From NCBI GenBank assembly GCA_028290325.1, contig JAQGJY010000069.1:1-26020 (forward strand): a stretch of DNA of 26,020 bases, read 5' to 3'. This stretch comes from Tardiphaga sp. (GTDB lineage Bacteria > Pseudomonadota > Alphaproteobacteria > Rhizobiales > Xanthobacteraceae). Position 1 is the first letter of the stretch. Each line of letters begins with the position of its first letter. Shown piece after piece: positions 17,699 to 25,586 of this stretch. The notes under the pieces are model-generated. The model ran no database searches, was not told where the DNA came from, and saw only the letters and a program-made list of their open reading frames with translations. The position numbers were made by a program, and so were the translations under genes.

Positions 17699-19075
17699 AT
17701 GGACGCTCGCACGCCAATCCTGCCGCCTGATCCTGCCGCACGGTCGCCGGACCAGCCCGGCTGGCGCACGGCCCGCGGCGAGCCGTCGCTTTCGGACATG
17801 TTCGGATCGATCAAGATCGCGCGCGGCAGTTCGTTCTGGCGCCGGCTGGCCGCGTTTTTCGGCCCCGGCTATCTGGTCGCGGTCGGCTATATGGATCCCG
17901 GCAATTGGGCCACCTCGCTCGCCGGCGGATCGAAATTCGGCTACGCGCTGCTCGCCGTCGCGCTGATCTCCAACATCATGGCGATCGTGTTGCAGGCGCT
18001 GTGCGCGCGGCTCGGCGTCGGGTCCGGGCGCGACCTTGCGCAAGCCTGCCGCGACGCGTTTCCGAAATGGGCGTCATGGCCATTGTGGCTGTCGGCCGAG
18101 ATTGCGATTTGCGCGACGGACCTCGCCGAGATCATCGGCACCGCCATCGGGCTCAATCTGTTGTTCGGCATTCCGCTCGAACTCGGCGTGCTCATCACCG
18201 CCGCCGACGTGTTTCTCATTCTCGCTTTGCAAGCGCTGGGCTTTCGTTGGATCGAGGCCTTCGTCGTCGCGCTGCTCGGCGTCATCGCGGCCTGCTTCGG
18301 CATTCAGATCGCGATGGCCGATCCGCAATGGGGCGCGGTGATCAAGGGTTTCGCGCCGACCACCGATCTCGTGACCAACCGCGACATGCTCTATCTGGCG
18401 CTCGGCATTCTTGGCGCGACCGTGATGCCACATAATCTCTACCTGCATTCGGGGCTGGTGCAGACGCGCGGCTACGGCGACAGCATTCCGGAAAAGCGTG
18501 AAGCGATCATGTTCGCGACGATCGATTCCACCATTGCGTTGTGTCTGGCGCTGACGATCAACGCCTCGATTCTTATTTTAGCGGCTGCTGCGTTTCATAC
18601 GACGGGCCGCACCGACGTCGCCGAACTCGATCAGGCGCATTCGCTGCTGGCGCCATTGCTGGGATCGACGTTGGCGCCGACGTTGTTCGGCATCGCGCTG
18701 TTGTGCTGCGGCTTGAATTCGACGGTCACGGCCACGCTTGCCGGCCAGATCGTGATGGAAGGCTTCATCAACTTCCGCATGGCGCCATGGCTGCGGCGGC
18801 TGACGACGCGGCTGATCGCGATTGTGCCGGCCGCATTGGTGACGCTCTGGTATGGCGAGAAGGGCACCGGGCAATTGCTGATCCTCAGTCAGGTCGTGCT
18901 GAGTTTGCAGCTGCCGTTTGCGGTGGTGCCGCTGGTGATGTTCACCGCGAGCCGCGCCAAGATGGGCGTGTTCGTCGCGCCGCGCTGGCTGACCGCGTTC
19001 GCGATCGTCATCGCAACGGTCATCATCGCGCTCAATGCGAAACTGGTATGGGATTTCGTGCTGGGGTCAACCTAA
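17699..19075 (+). CDS. mntH: manganese transporter, Nramp family
   Basis: A proton-coupled importer of manganese (and iron) across the inner membrane. The 458-residue protein has a hydrophilic N-terminal tail of about 50 residues, then about 11 membrane helices. The Nramp metal site is intact: D66 and N69 in the helix-1 motif MDPGNWAT, and M243 with H245 in the helix-6 motif VMPHNLYLHS. The helix 8 region (CGLNSTVTATLAGQIVMEGF) is also typical. The TGCAA-N5-TTGCA box 30 bases upstream suggests repression when manganese is plentiful. Its last four bases overlap the end of the convergent bpt gene. The deaminase gene upstream is probably a separate unit, 117 bases away. Confidence 0.95.
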   Translation: MDARTPILPPDPAARSPDQPGWRTARGEPSLSDMFGSIKIARGSSFWRRLAAFFGPGYLVAVGYMDPGNWATSLAGGSKFGYALLAVALISNIMAIVLQALCARLGVGSGRDLAQACRDAFPKWASWPLWLSAEIAICATDLAEIIGTAIGLNLLFGIPLELGVLITAADVFLILALQALGFRWIEAFVVALLGVIAACFGIQIAMADPQWGAVIKGFAPTTDLVTNRDMLYLALGILGATVMPHNLYLHSGLVQTRGYGDSIPEKREAIMFATIDSTIALCLALTINASILILAAAAFHTTGRTDVAELDQAHSLLAPLLGSTLAPTLFGIALLCCGLNSTVTATLAGQIVMEGFINFRMAPWLRRLTTRLIAIVPAALVTLWYGEKGTGQLLILSQVVLSLQLPFAVVPLVMFTASRAKMGVFVAPRWLTAFAIVIATVIIALNAKLVWDFVLGST

Positions 19076-19848
19076 TCCTGCGGCTCGACCACGCTCGCGC
19101 CGTTGGCATCGACGCGGAGCCAACCGGACGGCGCTAGTCGCTGCTGCGGCAGATAGCGACCCTTGTAGTCCATCTTCCGCGAGCCTTCGATCCAGTAGCC
19201 GAGATAGACGTAAGGCAGGCCAAGCCGCCGCGCCCGGGCGATATGATCGAGGATCATGAAGGTGCCGAGCGAACGGTTGTCCTCGCCCGGCTCGAAGAAC
19301 GAATAGACCATCGACAACCCGTCGCTGAGCACATCGGTCAGAGCAACACCGATGAGCTCGCCGCCGCGTCCGGTGATCGCGGTATCGATGCCGCGCTTGC
19401 GATACTCGATGATGCGGGTTTCGACGTGGCTGTCCTCGACCATCATCGCATAATCGAGCACGGTCATGTCGGCCATGCCGCCGCTGCGATGGCGCTGGTC
19501 GAGATAGGCGCGGAAAATCGAATATTGCTCCGATGTCGGCACCGCATTGCGTTGCTCGCCGACGATATCGGCGTTGCGCGCGAGAATTTTGCGGAAGTTG
19601 CGCGACGGCCGGAATTCGTTCGCGATGACGCGGACCGAAACGCAGGCGCGACACTGGTCGCAGGCCGGGCGATAGGCGATCGACTGGCTCCGCCGGAACC
19701 CGCCGTGGGTCAGCAGATCGTTGAGATCGCCGGCCTTTTCGCCAACCAGATGGGTAAACACCTTGCGCTCGTGCCGGCCCGGCAGATACGGGCAGGGCGA
19801 GGGCGCCGTCAGATAGAATTGCGGGGTGTCGCGCGAATGATGGGTCAC
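19072..19848 (-). CDS. bpt: aspartate/glutamate leucyltransferase (N-end rule)
   Basis: This enzyme adds leucine from Leu-tRNA to proteins that start with Asp or Glu, marking them for ClpS-ClpAP degradation. The 258-residue protein has the ATE N-terminal domain, with a cysteine-rich part (PCPYLPGR, then CDQCRACVSVRV), and the ATE C-terminal domain with YLGYWIEGSRKMDYKGRY near the end. This is the bacterial Bpt form, not the arginyl-transferring eukaryotic type, by length and organism group. The gene lies 76 bases after the RDD gene on the same strand, so they may share a transcript. Its 3' end overlaps mntH tail to tail by four bases. Confidence 0.95.
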   Translation of the reverse strand: MTHHSRDTPQFYLTAPSPCPYLPGRHERKVFTHLVGEKAGDLNDLLTHGGFRRSQSIAYRPACDQCRACVSVRVIANEFRPSRNFRKILARNADIVGEQRNAVPTSEQYSIFRAYLDQRHRSGGMADMTVLDYAMMVEDSHVETRIIEYRKRGIDTAITGRGGELIGVALTDVLSDGLSMVYSFFEPGEDNRSLGTFMILDHIARARRLGLPYVYLGYWIEGSRKMDYKGRYLPQQRLAPSGWLRVDANGASVVEPQD

Positions 19849-19924
19849 GTTCGGCGTCGGTCTCCGGCTATCCGCGACGCACGCGCGCCGCGACGCGCTA
19901 GCATCGCGCCGTCGCGTTCAGGAA

Positions 19925-20500
19925 TCAATAAGCGCGGCCGGGCTGCGCCGCAAACGACTGGGCCGCCGTGTTCACGACCACGGTTCCCAAGACCAGATCA
20001 TGCAGCAGCCGGCGCCGGCTGTTGAACAGACCGACCAGCAGCACGAACGGCGTCAACAGCGACACCGAGGCCCAGAACAGCAGCGCATGGGCCGCGCCGA
20101 GCACGAAATAGCCGCGCTCGCCGGTTCCGGTCCGCATCTGCAGGCCGAGCATCCGCATGCCGACGGTCGCGGAATGCGGGCCGCCCAGTGAACAGCCATA
20201 ATAGACCACCGGCCAGACGATCGAGGCCGGCGACAGCAGCCAGAACAACCCCCAGCCGAGGCCGAGCGTCACGACGCCGAACAGCGCTATGAAAATCGTC
20301 GCGAGCACGACCGGGATGGAAATGATGACGACGTCAATCAGGAAGGCGACCAGCCGTTTCGTCAACACGCCGCTGTAAAGCTCGGGGTTCATGTCGGCAC
20401 CATAAGCATAGGCATCGTCGCCGGTCGGCTGCCCGCTGCGCCAGGTCGCCTGATCTGGACGCGCTTGATCGGATCCGTTCCGTGTCTCGTAGTTCGACAT
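19925..20500 (-). CDS. RDD-family membrane protein
   Basis: The ATG at 20500 has GGAGGA eight bases upstream and is preferred over the longer frame to 20545. The 191-residue protein has a hydrophilic N-terminal tail of about 45 residues, then an RDD domain. The family Arg and Asp occur in LTKRLVAFLIDVVI, followed by two long hydrophobic stretches (about 50-100), a loop with GPHSATVGMRMLGLQM, and a last helix pair ending in FNSRRRLLHDLVLGTVVV. RDD proteins are small inner-membrane proteins of mostly unknown function; some act in ion exchange. It is first in a leftward unit with bpt. hemB lies upstream on the same strand, 168 bases away. Confidence 0.9.
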   Translation of the reverse strand: MSNYETRNGSDQARPDQATWRSGQPTGDDAYAYGADMNPELYSGVLTKRLVAFLIDVVIISIPVVLATIFIALFGVVTLGLGWGLFWLLSPASIVWPVVYYGCSLGGPHSATVGMRMLGLQMRTGTGERGYFVLGAAHALLFWASVSLLTPFVLLVGLFNSRRRLLHDLVLGTVVVNTAAQSFAAQPGRAY

Positions 20501-20535
20501 CGCAATGTCCTCCAGCCCACTCGGTCTTCGTGAGT

Positions 20536-20564
20536 TAGATGGCACCTGGTGAAAGTGCCTTCAA
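20536..20564 (-). promoter_or_regulatory. possible promoter of the RDD-bpt unit
   Basis: On the complementary strand TTGAAG (20564-20559), 17 bases, then CATCTA (20541-20536) lie 36 bases before the RDD start. A 5-bp inverted repeat GGCAC/GTGCC (20541-20545, 20555-20559) fills the spacer. The -10 match is weak. Confidence 0.35.
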
Positions 20565-20667
20565 GAGCGCCCGGCGTTATGTGGCGAAGCCTGGCAAGTC
20601 GGCGGTCGGGCCGGGATGAGTGATTCGCCAAGCAAGCAGGTCCTCGCGACGTCGCTTTTCTCAAAGA

Positions 20668-21729
20668 CTAGTCCATCGCCCGCAGCTTTTCCGCCACCAG
20701 CGGCGCGAAGTAGGTCAGCACGCCGTCGGCGCCGGCGCGTTTGAAGCCGAGCAGGCTCTCCAGCATCGCCCGTTCGCCGTCGATCCAGCCATTGTTGGCG
20801 GCGGCCTGAATCATCGCGTATTCGCCGGACACCTGATAGGCGAAGGTCGGCATCGCGAACGTGTCCTTGATGCGGCGGATGATATCCAGATAAGGCATGC
20901 CCGGCTTCACCATCACCATGTCCGCGCCCTCGGCGATGTCCAGTTCGACCTCGCGGATCGCTTCGTCGGAATTGGCCGAGTCCATCTGATAGGTGCGCTT
21001 GTCGCCGGTCAGGGTCTTGGCCGATCCGATCGCGTCGCGGAACGGGCCGTAGAACGCCGACGCATATTTCGCCGCATAGGCCATGATCTGCACGTCGCCG
21101 AACCCGGCCGCGTCGAGACCGGCGCGGATCGCGCCGACGCGGCCGTCCATCATGTCCGACGGCGCGATGATGTCGCAGCCGGCTTCGGCCTGGACCAGCG
21201 CCTGCCGCACCAATACGGCGACGGTTTCGTCGTTGAGAATCTTGCCGTCGCGGATCAGCCCGTCATGGCCATGGCTGGTGAACGGATCGAGCGCCACGTC
21301 GCACAGCACGCCGAGATCGGGAAATTCCTTTTTGATCGCGCGCACCGACTGACACACCAGATTGTCGGCGTTGATGGCCTCGGTGCCGATCTCGTCGCGC
21401 AAAGCCGGGTCGGTGTAGGGAAACAAGGCGATGCAGGGGATGTTCAGCTTCATCGCCCGTTCGGCATCACGGACCGCCTGATCGACACTGAGGCGTTCGA
21501 CGCCGGGCATCGACGCCACCGGCGCGCGCTTGTCGTCGCCGTCGATCACAAACAGCGGCCAGATCAGATCGTTGGTGGTGAGGACATTCTCGCGCACCAG
21601 CCGCCGCGCCCATTCGGATTTGCGGTTGCGGCGCATCCGGGTGCTCAGATCGAGCGGGGCAGGCGCCATCGCCGCGTCGCGTCGCGGGCCATCGCGCATC
21701 TCGATCGGTCGGCCGAATTTGATCGCCAT
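20668..21729 (-). CDS. hemB: delta-aminolevulinic acid dehydratase (porphobilinogen synthase), magnesium type
   Basis: This enzyme joins two 5-aminolevulinate molecules into porphobilinogen, the second common step of haem and chlorophyll synthesis. An upstream ATG exists at 21747, but its AGGGAGA sequence looks like the ribosome binding site for the ATG at 21729, which gives 353 residues. The active-site lysines are K221 (AAKYAS) and K275 (MVKPGMP). The metal loop reads DVALDPFTSHGHDG. A146, D148 and D156 stand where zinc enzymes have three cysteines, marking the magnesium-dependent form known from Bradyrhizobium. The gene is monocistronic or leads the RDD and bpt genes. A DUF-type membrane gene starts divergently 153 bases away. 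Confidence 0.97.
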   Translation of the reverse strand: MAIKFGRPIEMRDGPRRDAAMAPAPLDLSTRMRRNRKSEWARRLVRENVLTTNDLIWPLFVIDGDDKRAPVASMPGVERLSVDQAVRDAERAMKLNIPCIALFPYTDPALRDEIGTEAINADNLVCQSVRAIKKEFPDLGVLCDVALDPFTSHGHDGLIRDGKILNDETVAVLVRQALVQAEAGCDIIAPSDMMDGRVGAIRAGLDAAGFGDVQIMAYAAKYASAFYGPFRDAIGSAKTLTGDKRTYQMDSANSDEAIREVELDIAEGADMVMVKPGMPYLDIIRRIKDTFAMPTFAYQVSGEYAMIQAAANNGWIDGERAMLESLLGFKRAGADGVLTYFAPLVAEKLRAMD

Positions 21730-21882
21730 TCCCGGTGTCTCCCTCATTGCGGGCCATCAGCTTTGAACCGTTCTAGCATTTTGTCGAGGGCGCGTCACCG
21801 CGCCGCCGCGCCCGTTTCGGATTGCTTTTGCGCGCCGCAGGGGCCATCAATCCGGCTGGAGTCACCGAGAGATGCAGCCTTT

Positions 21883-22377
21883 ATGACTGAGATGTCGTCG
21901 CGCGAGCCGGCGTCCCGCGACCGGACGCTGCGCGATCAGACCTGGCGCGACAACGCCACGTCGGTCGCTGCGATTTCGTCGGAGCGCGCCGAATCCGACG
22001 ACAACGTCTGGACCCGCCGCCTTGTGCTGTTCCTCCGCGTGATGGCGGTGATTTCGGTCCTGAAGGGCCTGTACCACTGGGCGCAGGTGACCGGTTTTGT
22101 CGGCGGCGAGGACGACGCCTTCGAGGTGCAGCCGCTGGCCTGGCAGACCGCCACCATCTATTTCGCCGTGATCGAACTTGTCGCCGCCGTCGGCATGTGG
22201 CTGGCGACGCCCTGGGGGGCGGTGGTCTGGCTGACGGCGGTCGTATCCATGGCCGTGATCGAGGTGATGTTTCCGGCGATCTATGGCGGCAGCCTGATCA
22301 TCGCGGGGCTGGAAGCCCTTATCCTCGCCGCCTATCTGGCGCTGGCCTTCCTGGCCGCGCGCGAACGTCCGCCGTAG
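21883..22377 (+). CDS. four-helix membrane protein (possibly DUF6163)
   Basis: A 164-residue protein. ATG at 21883; a second in-frame ATG at 21892 is also possible, and no strong ribosome binding site separates them. The first 45 residues are hydrophilic and arginine-rich (ASRDRTLRDQTWRDN), then four hydrophobic segments follow: about 47-72 (LVLFLRVMAVISVLKGLYHW), 87-107 (TATIYFAVIELVAAVGMWLA), 109-133 (WGAVVWLTAVVSMAVIEVMF) and 139-160 (LIIAGLEALILAAYLALAF). From memory it resembles small membrane proteins near hemB in related Hyphomicrobiales, annotated DUF6163; function is unknown. The acyl-CoA synthetase gene starts 56 bases downstream, so they may be co-transcribed. Confidence 0.8.
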   Translation: MTEMSSREPASRDRTLRDQTWRDNATSVAAISSERAESDDNVWTRRLVLFLRVMAVISVLKGLYHWAQVTGFVGGEDDAFEVQPLAWQTATIYFAVIELVAAVGMWLATPWGAVVWLTAVVSMAVIEVMFPAIYGGSLIIAGLEALILAAYLALAFLAARERPP

Positions 22378-22433
22378 GCGGCCTTCAAATCCAATTGCCC
22401 CGGCACGAGGGCATCGCAACAACGGAGGATCCT

Positions 22434-23999
22434 ATGAGCCAGCTTCATTCCGGCGGCACGCTGGGCGGCATCGTCGTCTCGGCCGTCGCGCGCTTCGGCG
22501 ACCGGCCCGCGATCTCGGACGGTGCGATTCGCTGGTCCTATCGCGAATTCGGCGCGGCCGTCGGCCGCTTCATCACGCTGTTCCGCGACATCGGCCTGGT
22601 CAAAGGCAACGCGCTGTCGATCTTGTCCTCGAACCGCGCCGAATCCTGGGCCGCGATCTGCGCCGCTGCCGTGATGGGCCTGCGCTATACGCCGCTGCAC
22701 CCGATGGCGGCCGAGGACGATCACGCTTTCATCGTCGAGGATGCCGAGATCGATGCCGTTATCGTCGAGGCGGGAAAATTCGCGCCGCGTGGCCGCGCGA
22801 TCAAATCCCGCGCGCCGTCGCTGACCCATCTGCTGTCGTTCGGCGCGGTCGACGGCGCCCGTGATTGCCTTGCTGGTTTCGACGCATTGACACCGGCGCC
22901 GCTGATCGACGACAGCGACACCGATGCGATCGCCTGGCTGGCTTATACCGGCGGCACCACCGGCCGCTCCAAGGGCGTGATGCTGCCGCATCGCGCGATC
23001 ACCGCGATGTCGATGACGCTCTATGCCGACTGGGACTGGCCCGTCGATATCCGTTATCTTGCCGCGACGCCGATCAGCCATGCCGCCGGCATCACCCTGT
23101 TTCCGGTTGTGATGCGCGGCGGCTACGCGCGCCTCGTCAACGGCTTCGACGCGGAAACCTATTGCCGCACCGTGGCCGAGGAGCGCATCAACGCGACCTT
23201 CCTGGTGCCGACGCTGATCTATGCGCTGATCGACGCGCCGGCGTTGCGCGACACATACGACATGTCGTCGCTCGACTTGATCGTCTATGGCGCGGCGCCG
23301 ATGTCGCCCGACCGGCTGCGCGAAGGCATCGCGATCTTCGGCTCGGTCTTCATGCAGCTTTATGGCCAGACTGAAGCGCCGCAATGCGTCACCACGATGC
23401 GGAAGGCCGATCACGACGACAGCAAGCCCGGCCGTCTCGGCTCGTGCGGGCGGCCGTCGCCGATGTGCGACGTCAAATTGTTCGATGCCGAGATGCGCGA
23501 AGTCGGCATCGGCGAGCCCGGCGAAATCTGCGTCCGCGGCGCGATCGTCATGGACGGCTACTGGAAGCGCCCGGAGGCCACCGAGGAAGCGTTTCGCGGC
23601 GGCTGGCTGCATACCGGCGACGTCGCGGTCAAGGATGCGGAGGGCTACCTCTATATTGTCGATCGCACCAAGGACATGATCATCTCCGGCGGCTTCAACA
23701 TCTATCCCCGCGAGGTCGAGGACGCCTTGATGGCGCATCACGCCGTCGCCTCCGCCGCCGTGATCGGCATTCCCGACGACAAGTGGGGCGAGGCCGTCAA
23801 GGCCTTCGTCGTGCTCAAGCCGGGGGCGAACAACGCCGCGTCCGAATTGCAGGCTTACGTCAAGGACAGGCGCGGCGCGCCGTGGTCGCCCAAGACGATC
23901 GACTTCGTCGATGCCATTCCGGTCACCGGGCTCGGCAAGATCGACCGCAAGGCGCTGCGCGCGCCTTATTGGGACGGTCGGACGCGGGGCGTGGCGTAG
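22434..23999 (+). CDS. AMP-forming acyl-CoA synthetase
   Basis: This enzyme activates a carboxylic acid to acyl-AMP and then to acyl-CoA. GGAGG sits six bases before the ATG. The 521-residue protein has the class-I adenylate-forming motifs in order: P-loop AYTGGTTGRSKGVMLPH (about 168-184), the A4/A5 region with VYGAAPMS and YGQTEAPQ, A7 GWLHTGD, A8 VDRTKDMIISGGFNIYPREVE, and the C-terminal catalytic lysine in PVTGLGKIDRKALR. It lacks a peptidyl-carrier domain, so it acts alone as a fatty- or aromatic-acid CoA ligase. The substrate cannot be read from sequence. No other beta-oxidation genes are nearby. Confidence 0.93.
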   Translation: MSQLHSGGTLGGIVVSAVARFGDRPAISDGAIRWSYREFGAAVGRFITLFRDIGLVKGNALSILSSNRAESWAAICAAAVMGLRYTPLHPMAAEDDHAFIVEDAEIDAVIVEAGKFAPRGRAIKSRAPSLTHLLSFGAVDGARDCLAGFDALTPAPLIDDSDTDAIAWLAYTGGTTGRSKGVMLPHRAITAMSMTLYADWDWPVDIRYLAATPISHAAGITLFPVVMRGGYARLVNGFDAETYCRTVAEERINATFLVPTLIYALIDAPALRDTYDMSSLDLIVYGAAPMSPDRLREGIAIFGSVFMQLYGQTEAPQCVTTMRKADHDDSKPGRLGSCGRPSPMCDVKLFDAEMREVGIGEPGEICVRGAIVMDGYWKRPEATEEAFRGGWLHTGDVAVKDAEGYLYIVDRTKDMIISGGFNIYPREVEDALMAHHAVASAAVIGIPDDKWGEAVKAFVVLKPGANNAASELQAYVKDRRGAPWSPKTIDFVDAIPVTGLGKIDRKALRAPYWDGRTRGVA

Positions 24000-24021
24000 G
24001 GCAGGTTTCCGTCATGCCGGC

Positions 24022-24056
24022 CGTTTGAAGGTCGGCTGCGGGCCGACCTTCAAACG
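24022..24056. repeat. long perfect hairpin (15-bp stem, 5-base loop)
   Basis: CGTTTGAAGGTCGGC (24022-24036), TGCGG, GCCGACCTTCAAACG (24042-24056). The stem is perfect and starts 23 bases after the acyl-CoA synthetase stop. There is no T-run on either side, so it looks more like a REP-type palindromic element or an mRNA-stabilising hairpin than an intrinsic terminator. GTCATGCCGGCC just before it is typical of dispersed intergenic repeats in this group. Confidence 0.65.
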
Positions 24057-24160
24057 AGCGATGCAATCCAGCTCTGTCCTGCTGCAGAAAAGGAGTGGAT
24101 TGCCGCGTCGTGATGATTCTCGATGCCGAGCAACGCCACTTCTGGCTATGACGACCGAGA
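24057..24160. repeat. remnant of a dispersed intergenic repeat
   Basis: The stretch contains GCAATCCA (24063-24070) and TGGATTGC (24096-24103) as inverted repeats, and GGCTATGACGACC near its right end. On the complementary strand it starts with GTCATAGCCAGAAGTGGCG and passes through two copies of the GGCAATCCA/TGGATTGC type. This vocabulary is common in non-coding repeats scattered in Bradyrhizobium-related genomes. Its apparent reading frames (for example 24012-24206, minus) are repeat translations. Confidence 0.5.
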
Positions 24161-24174
24161 TGCCCCGCGACTTC

Positions 24175-24210
24175 CGCGAAAATTGTCGGATAATTTTCGC
24201 GATCATTTTT
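24175..24210 (+). terminator. intrinsic terminator-like hairpin
   Basis: CGCGAAAATT (24175-24184), a 7-base loop, AATTTTCGCG (24192-24201) form a perfect 10-bp stem, followed by ATCATTTTTGG. The T-run makes it a credible terminator on the plus strand for the acyl-CoA synthetase transcript, about 175 bases after the stop. Confidence 0.5.
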
Positions 24211-24352
24211 GGTTCACCCTAACGCGCCGGTCATCTTCATGAAGCGGGTGTTTCCAATTTGAACGATGCTGTTTCCAAACGCGACACGTGCCGCGCACGA
24301 AGCGGGAACAAACCCCCCGACGACGTGAATCAAATATTGCAAAAACCCGCAT

Positions 24353-24415
24353 TTGACGGGCTTAACATGCGATTTACTGTCTTAAATTCATGATCTCTTT
24401 ATTGTCTTATTTAAG
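24353..24415 (+). promoter_or_regulatory. ldtR promoter and possible autoregulatory site
   Basis: TTGACG (24353-24358), 16 bases, TACTGT (24375-24380) is a plausible promoter about 130 bases before ldtR. A near-repeat TACTGTCTTAAAT (24375-24387) and TATTGTCTTATTT (24400-24412) has a 25-base period. The same stretch holds CTTAAAT (24381-24387) and ATTTAAG (24409-24415) as inverted arms, and a small palindrome CTTATTTAAG (24406-24415). The AT-rich island overlaps the expected transcription start, as would suit autorepression by a MarR-type protein. Confidence 0.4.
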
Positions 24416-24511
24416 CCGATCTTCAAGCACGCTCCCCTAAGGTCAGGTCATCAGGCGAGACACAAGTTTCGTCGAATAAGTCGATAAAAACGACAACAGG
24501 GACGCATCACC

Positions 24512-25021
24512 ATGAAGTCAGTTGCAACCGCGATCGACACCCTCGATCACTCCGCCGACAAGCCGGTCCAGCCGCTTTATCTCGAAGCCCTCACATTGGT
24601 GGAGCGGCTGCATCGCCGCCTGCTCGACGTCATCAAGGATGAGTTCGACCGTCGCGGTCGCAACGACATCAACTCGGTGCAGGCGCTGCTGCTGTACAAC
24701 ATCGGTGATAAGGAATTGACCGCAGGCGAACTGCGCACCCGTGGTTATTATCTCGGCTCCAACGTCTCCTACAATCTGAAGAAGCTGGTCGAACTCGGCT
24801 TCCTCGATCACAAGCGCAGCCGCGTCGATCGCCGCTCGGTTCGCATCAGCCTGACCGCGCAGGGCCAGGAAATCCGCAAGATCGTCGACGCTTTGTATCA
24901 GAAGCACGTCAAGACGGTGGAGCAGGTCGGCGGCATCTCGAATGACGAGTTCGCCACGCTGAACAAGTCGCTGCATCGTCTGGAGCGTTTCTGGACCGAC
25001 CAGATCCTCTATCGCCTTTGA
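24512..25021 (+). CDS. ldtR: MarR-family transcriptional regulator LdtR
   Basis: A 169-residue winged-helix regulator. It matches LdtR of Hyphomicrobiales and Liberibacter, which controls an L,D-transpeptidase gene and so cell-wall cross-linking and osmotic tolerance. Visible parts are an N-terminal helix used in dimerisation, the helix-turn-helix region VQALLLYNIGDKELTAGEL, the recognition helix YLGSNVSYNLKKLVELGFL, the wing HKRSRVDRRSVRISLT, and C-terminal dimer helices. An AGGGA sequence about 11 bases upstream of the ATG is a distant ribosome binding site. A long AT-rich leader with repeats precedes the gene. No L,D-transpeptidase gene is within this window, so its main target must lie elsewhere. 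Confidence 0.93.
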   Translation: MKSVATAIDTLDHSADKPVQPLYLEALTLVERLHRRLLDVIKDEFDRRGRNDINSVQALLLYNIGDKELTAGELRTRGYYLGSNVSYNLKKLVELGFLDHKRSRVDRRSVRISLTAQGQEIRKIVDALYQKHVKTVEQVGGISNDEFATLNKSLHRLERFWTDQILYRL

Positions 25022-25242
25022 AACTTGCGTTAACGCCGTCGCGGACGGGCCAGCCGGCGCAAGACCGGCGGCCCCAAAGAAAACCAAGACCGCATCAAGC
25101 GGCCGGATGATGATGCTTAACGAAAGCTGAATCTCGCATGGTTCAACCTTGTTAAGATTTGCGACCTGAATTGCGGCGTTCTCGCGCGCGCCGCCTGCGT
25201 GAGCCTCCAAGCCTTCCTAAAAGCCGGATTGCCCTCCGGTTG

Positions 25243-25281
25243 AATCGGTCTCTCCCGCGAAGGAGGGGCCGATTTGCTTTT
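25243..25281 (+). terminator. strong intrinsic terminator between ldtR and the zinc-ribbon gene
   Basis: A 13-bp stem runs from AATCGGTCTCTCC (25243-25255) to GGAGGGGCCGATT (25262-25274), with two G-T wobbles and a 6-base loop, and is followed by TGCTTTT. It is 220 bases after the ldtR stop, so it ends either a long ldtR 3' untranslated region or a separate small RNA, and shields the promoter at 25324. Confidence 0.75.
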
Positions 25282-25323
25282 GCGGACCTGGTGCTTGGGC
25301 AACTTGCCGAACCGCGTGATCGG

Positions 25324-25352
25324 GTGACGCGCGCCTCGCGTCTCGCTATACT
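25324..25352 (+). promoter_or_regulatory. promoter of the zinc-ribbon gene
   Basis: GTGACG (25324-25329), 17 bases, TATACT (25347-25352). The -10 matches well and the spacing is ideal. Transcription would start near 25359, about 20 bases before the ATG at 25380. Confidence 0.6.
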
Positions 25353-25379
25353 GGCTCGAACACAAATCCCCGAGGCCCT

Positions 25380-25586
25380 ATGTCCAAACAAGCGATGCGC
25401 GAAGAAGCCGAACGTCTGATGCGCGAGGCGATCGAGCACAAGACTTTGGCGGTCAAGCAGGGCGAGACGCGGATCGAGACGACCTGCGGCAAATGCGGCG
25501 CGCCCAATCGCGTCAAGGCACCGAAGGGCGAAACCCGCGTGCCGTTCGTCTGCAAGGAATGCGGCGCCAAGCAGACCACGCTCTGA
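25380..25586 (+). CDS. small zinc-ribbon protein
   Basis: A 68-residue protein. The N-terminal third is a charged helix (MREEAERLMREAIEH), and the C-terminal half is a zinc ribbon with C36-x2-C39 and C58-x2-C61 (CGKCG and CKECG), which would hold one zinc ion. A GAGG sequence lies four bases before the ATG, and a good promoter precedes it. Such proteins bind nucleic acid or act as small partners of larger complexes; I do not recognise this family and give no specific function. It is a single-gene unit between two terminator-like hairpins. Confidence 0.85.
   Translation: MSKQAMREEAERLMREAIEHKTLAVKQGETRIETTCGKCGAPNRVKAPKGETRVPFVCKECGAKQTTL

Noticed and set aside
20620..21880. Long plus-strand frame over hemB leading into the membrane gene at 21883
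   Set aside because: The upstream part is antisense to hemB; only the section from 21883 has real membrane-protein character.
24012..24206. 64-codon minus-strand frame after the acyl-CoA synthetase gene
   Set aside because: Its sequence is the translation of a dispersed non-coding repeat and hairpin, not a protein gene.
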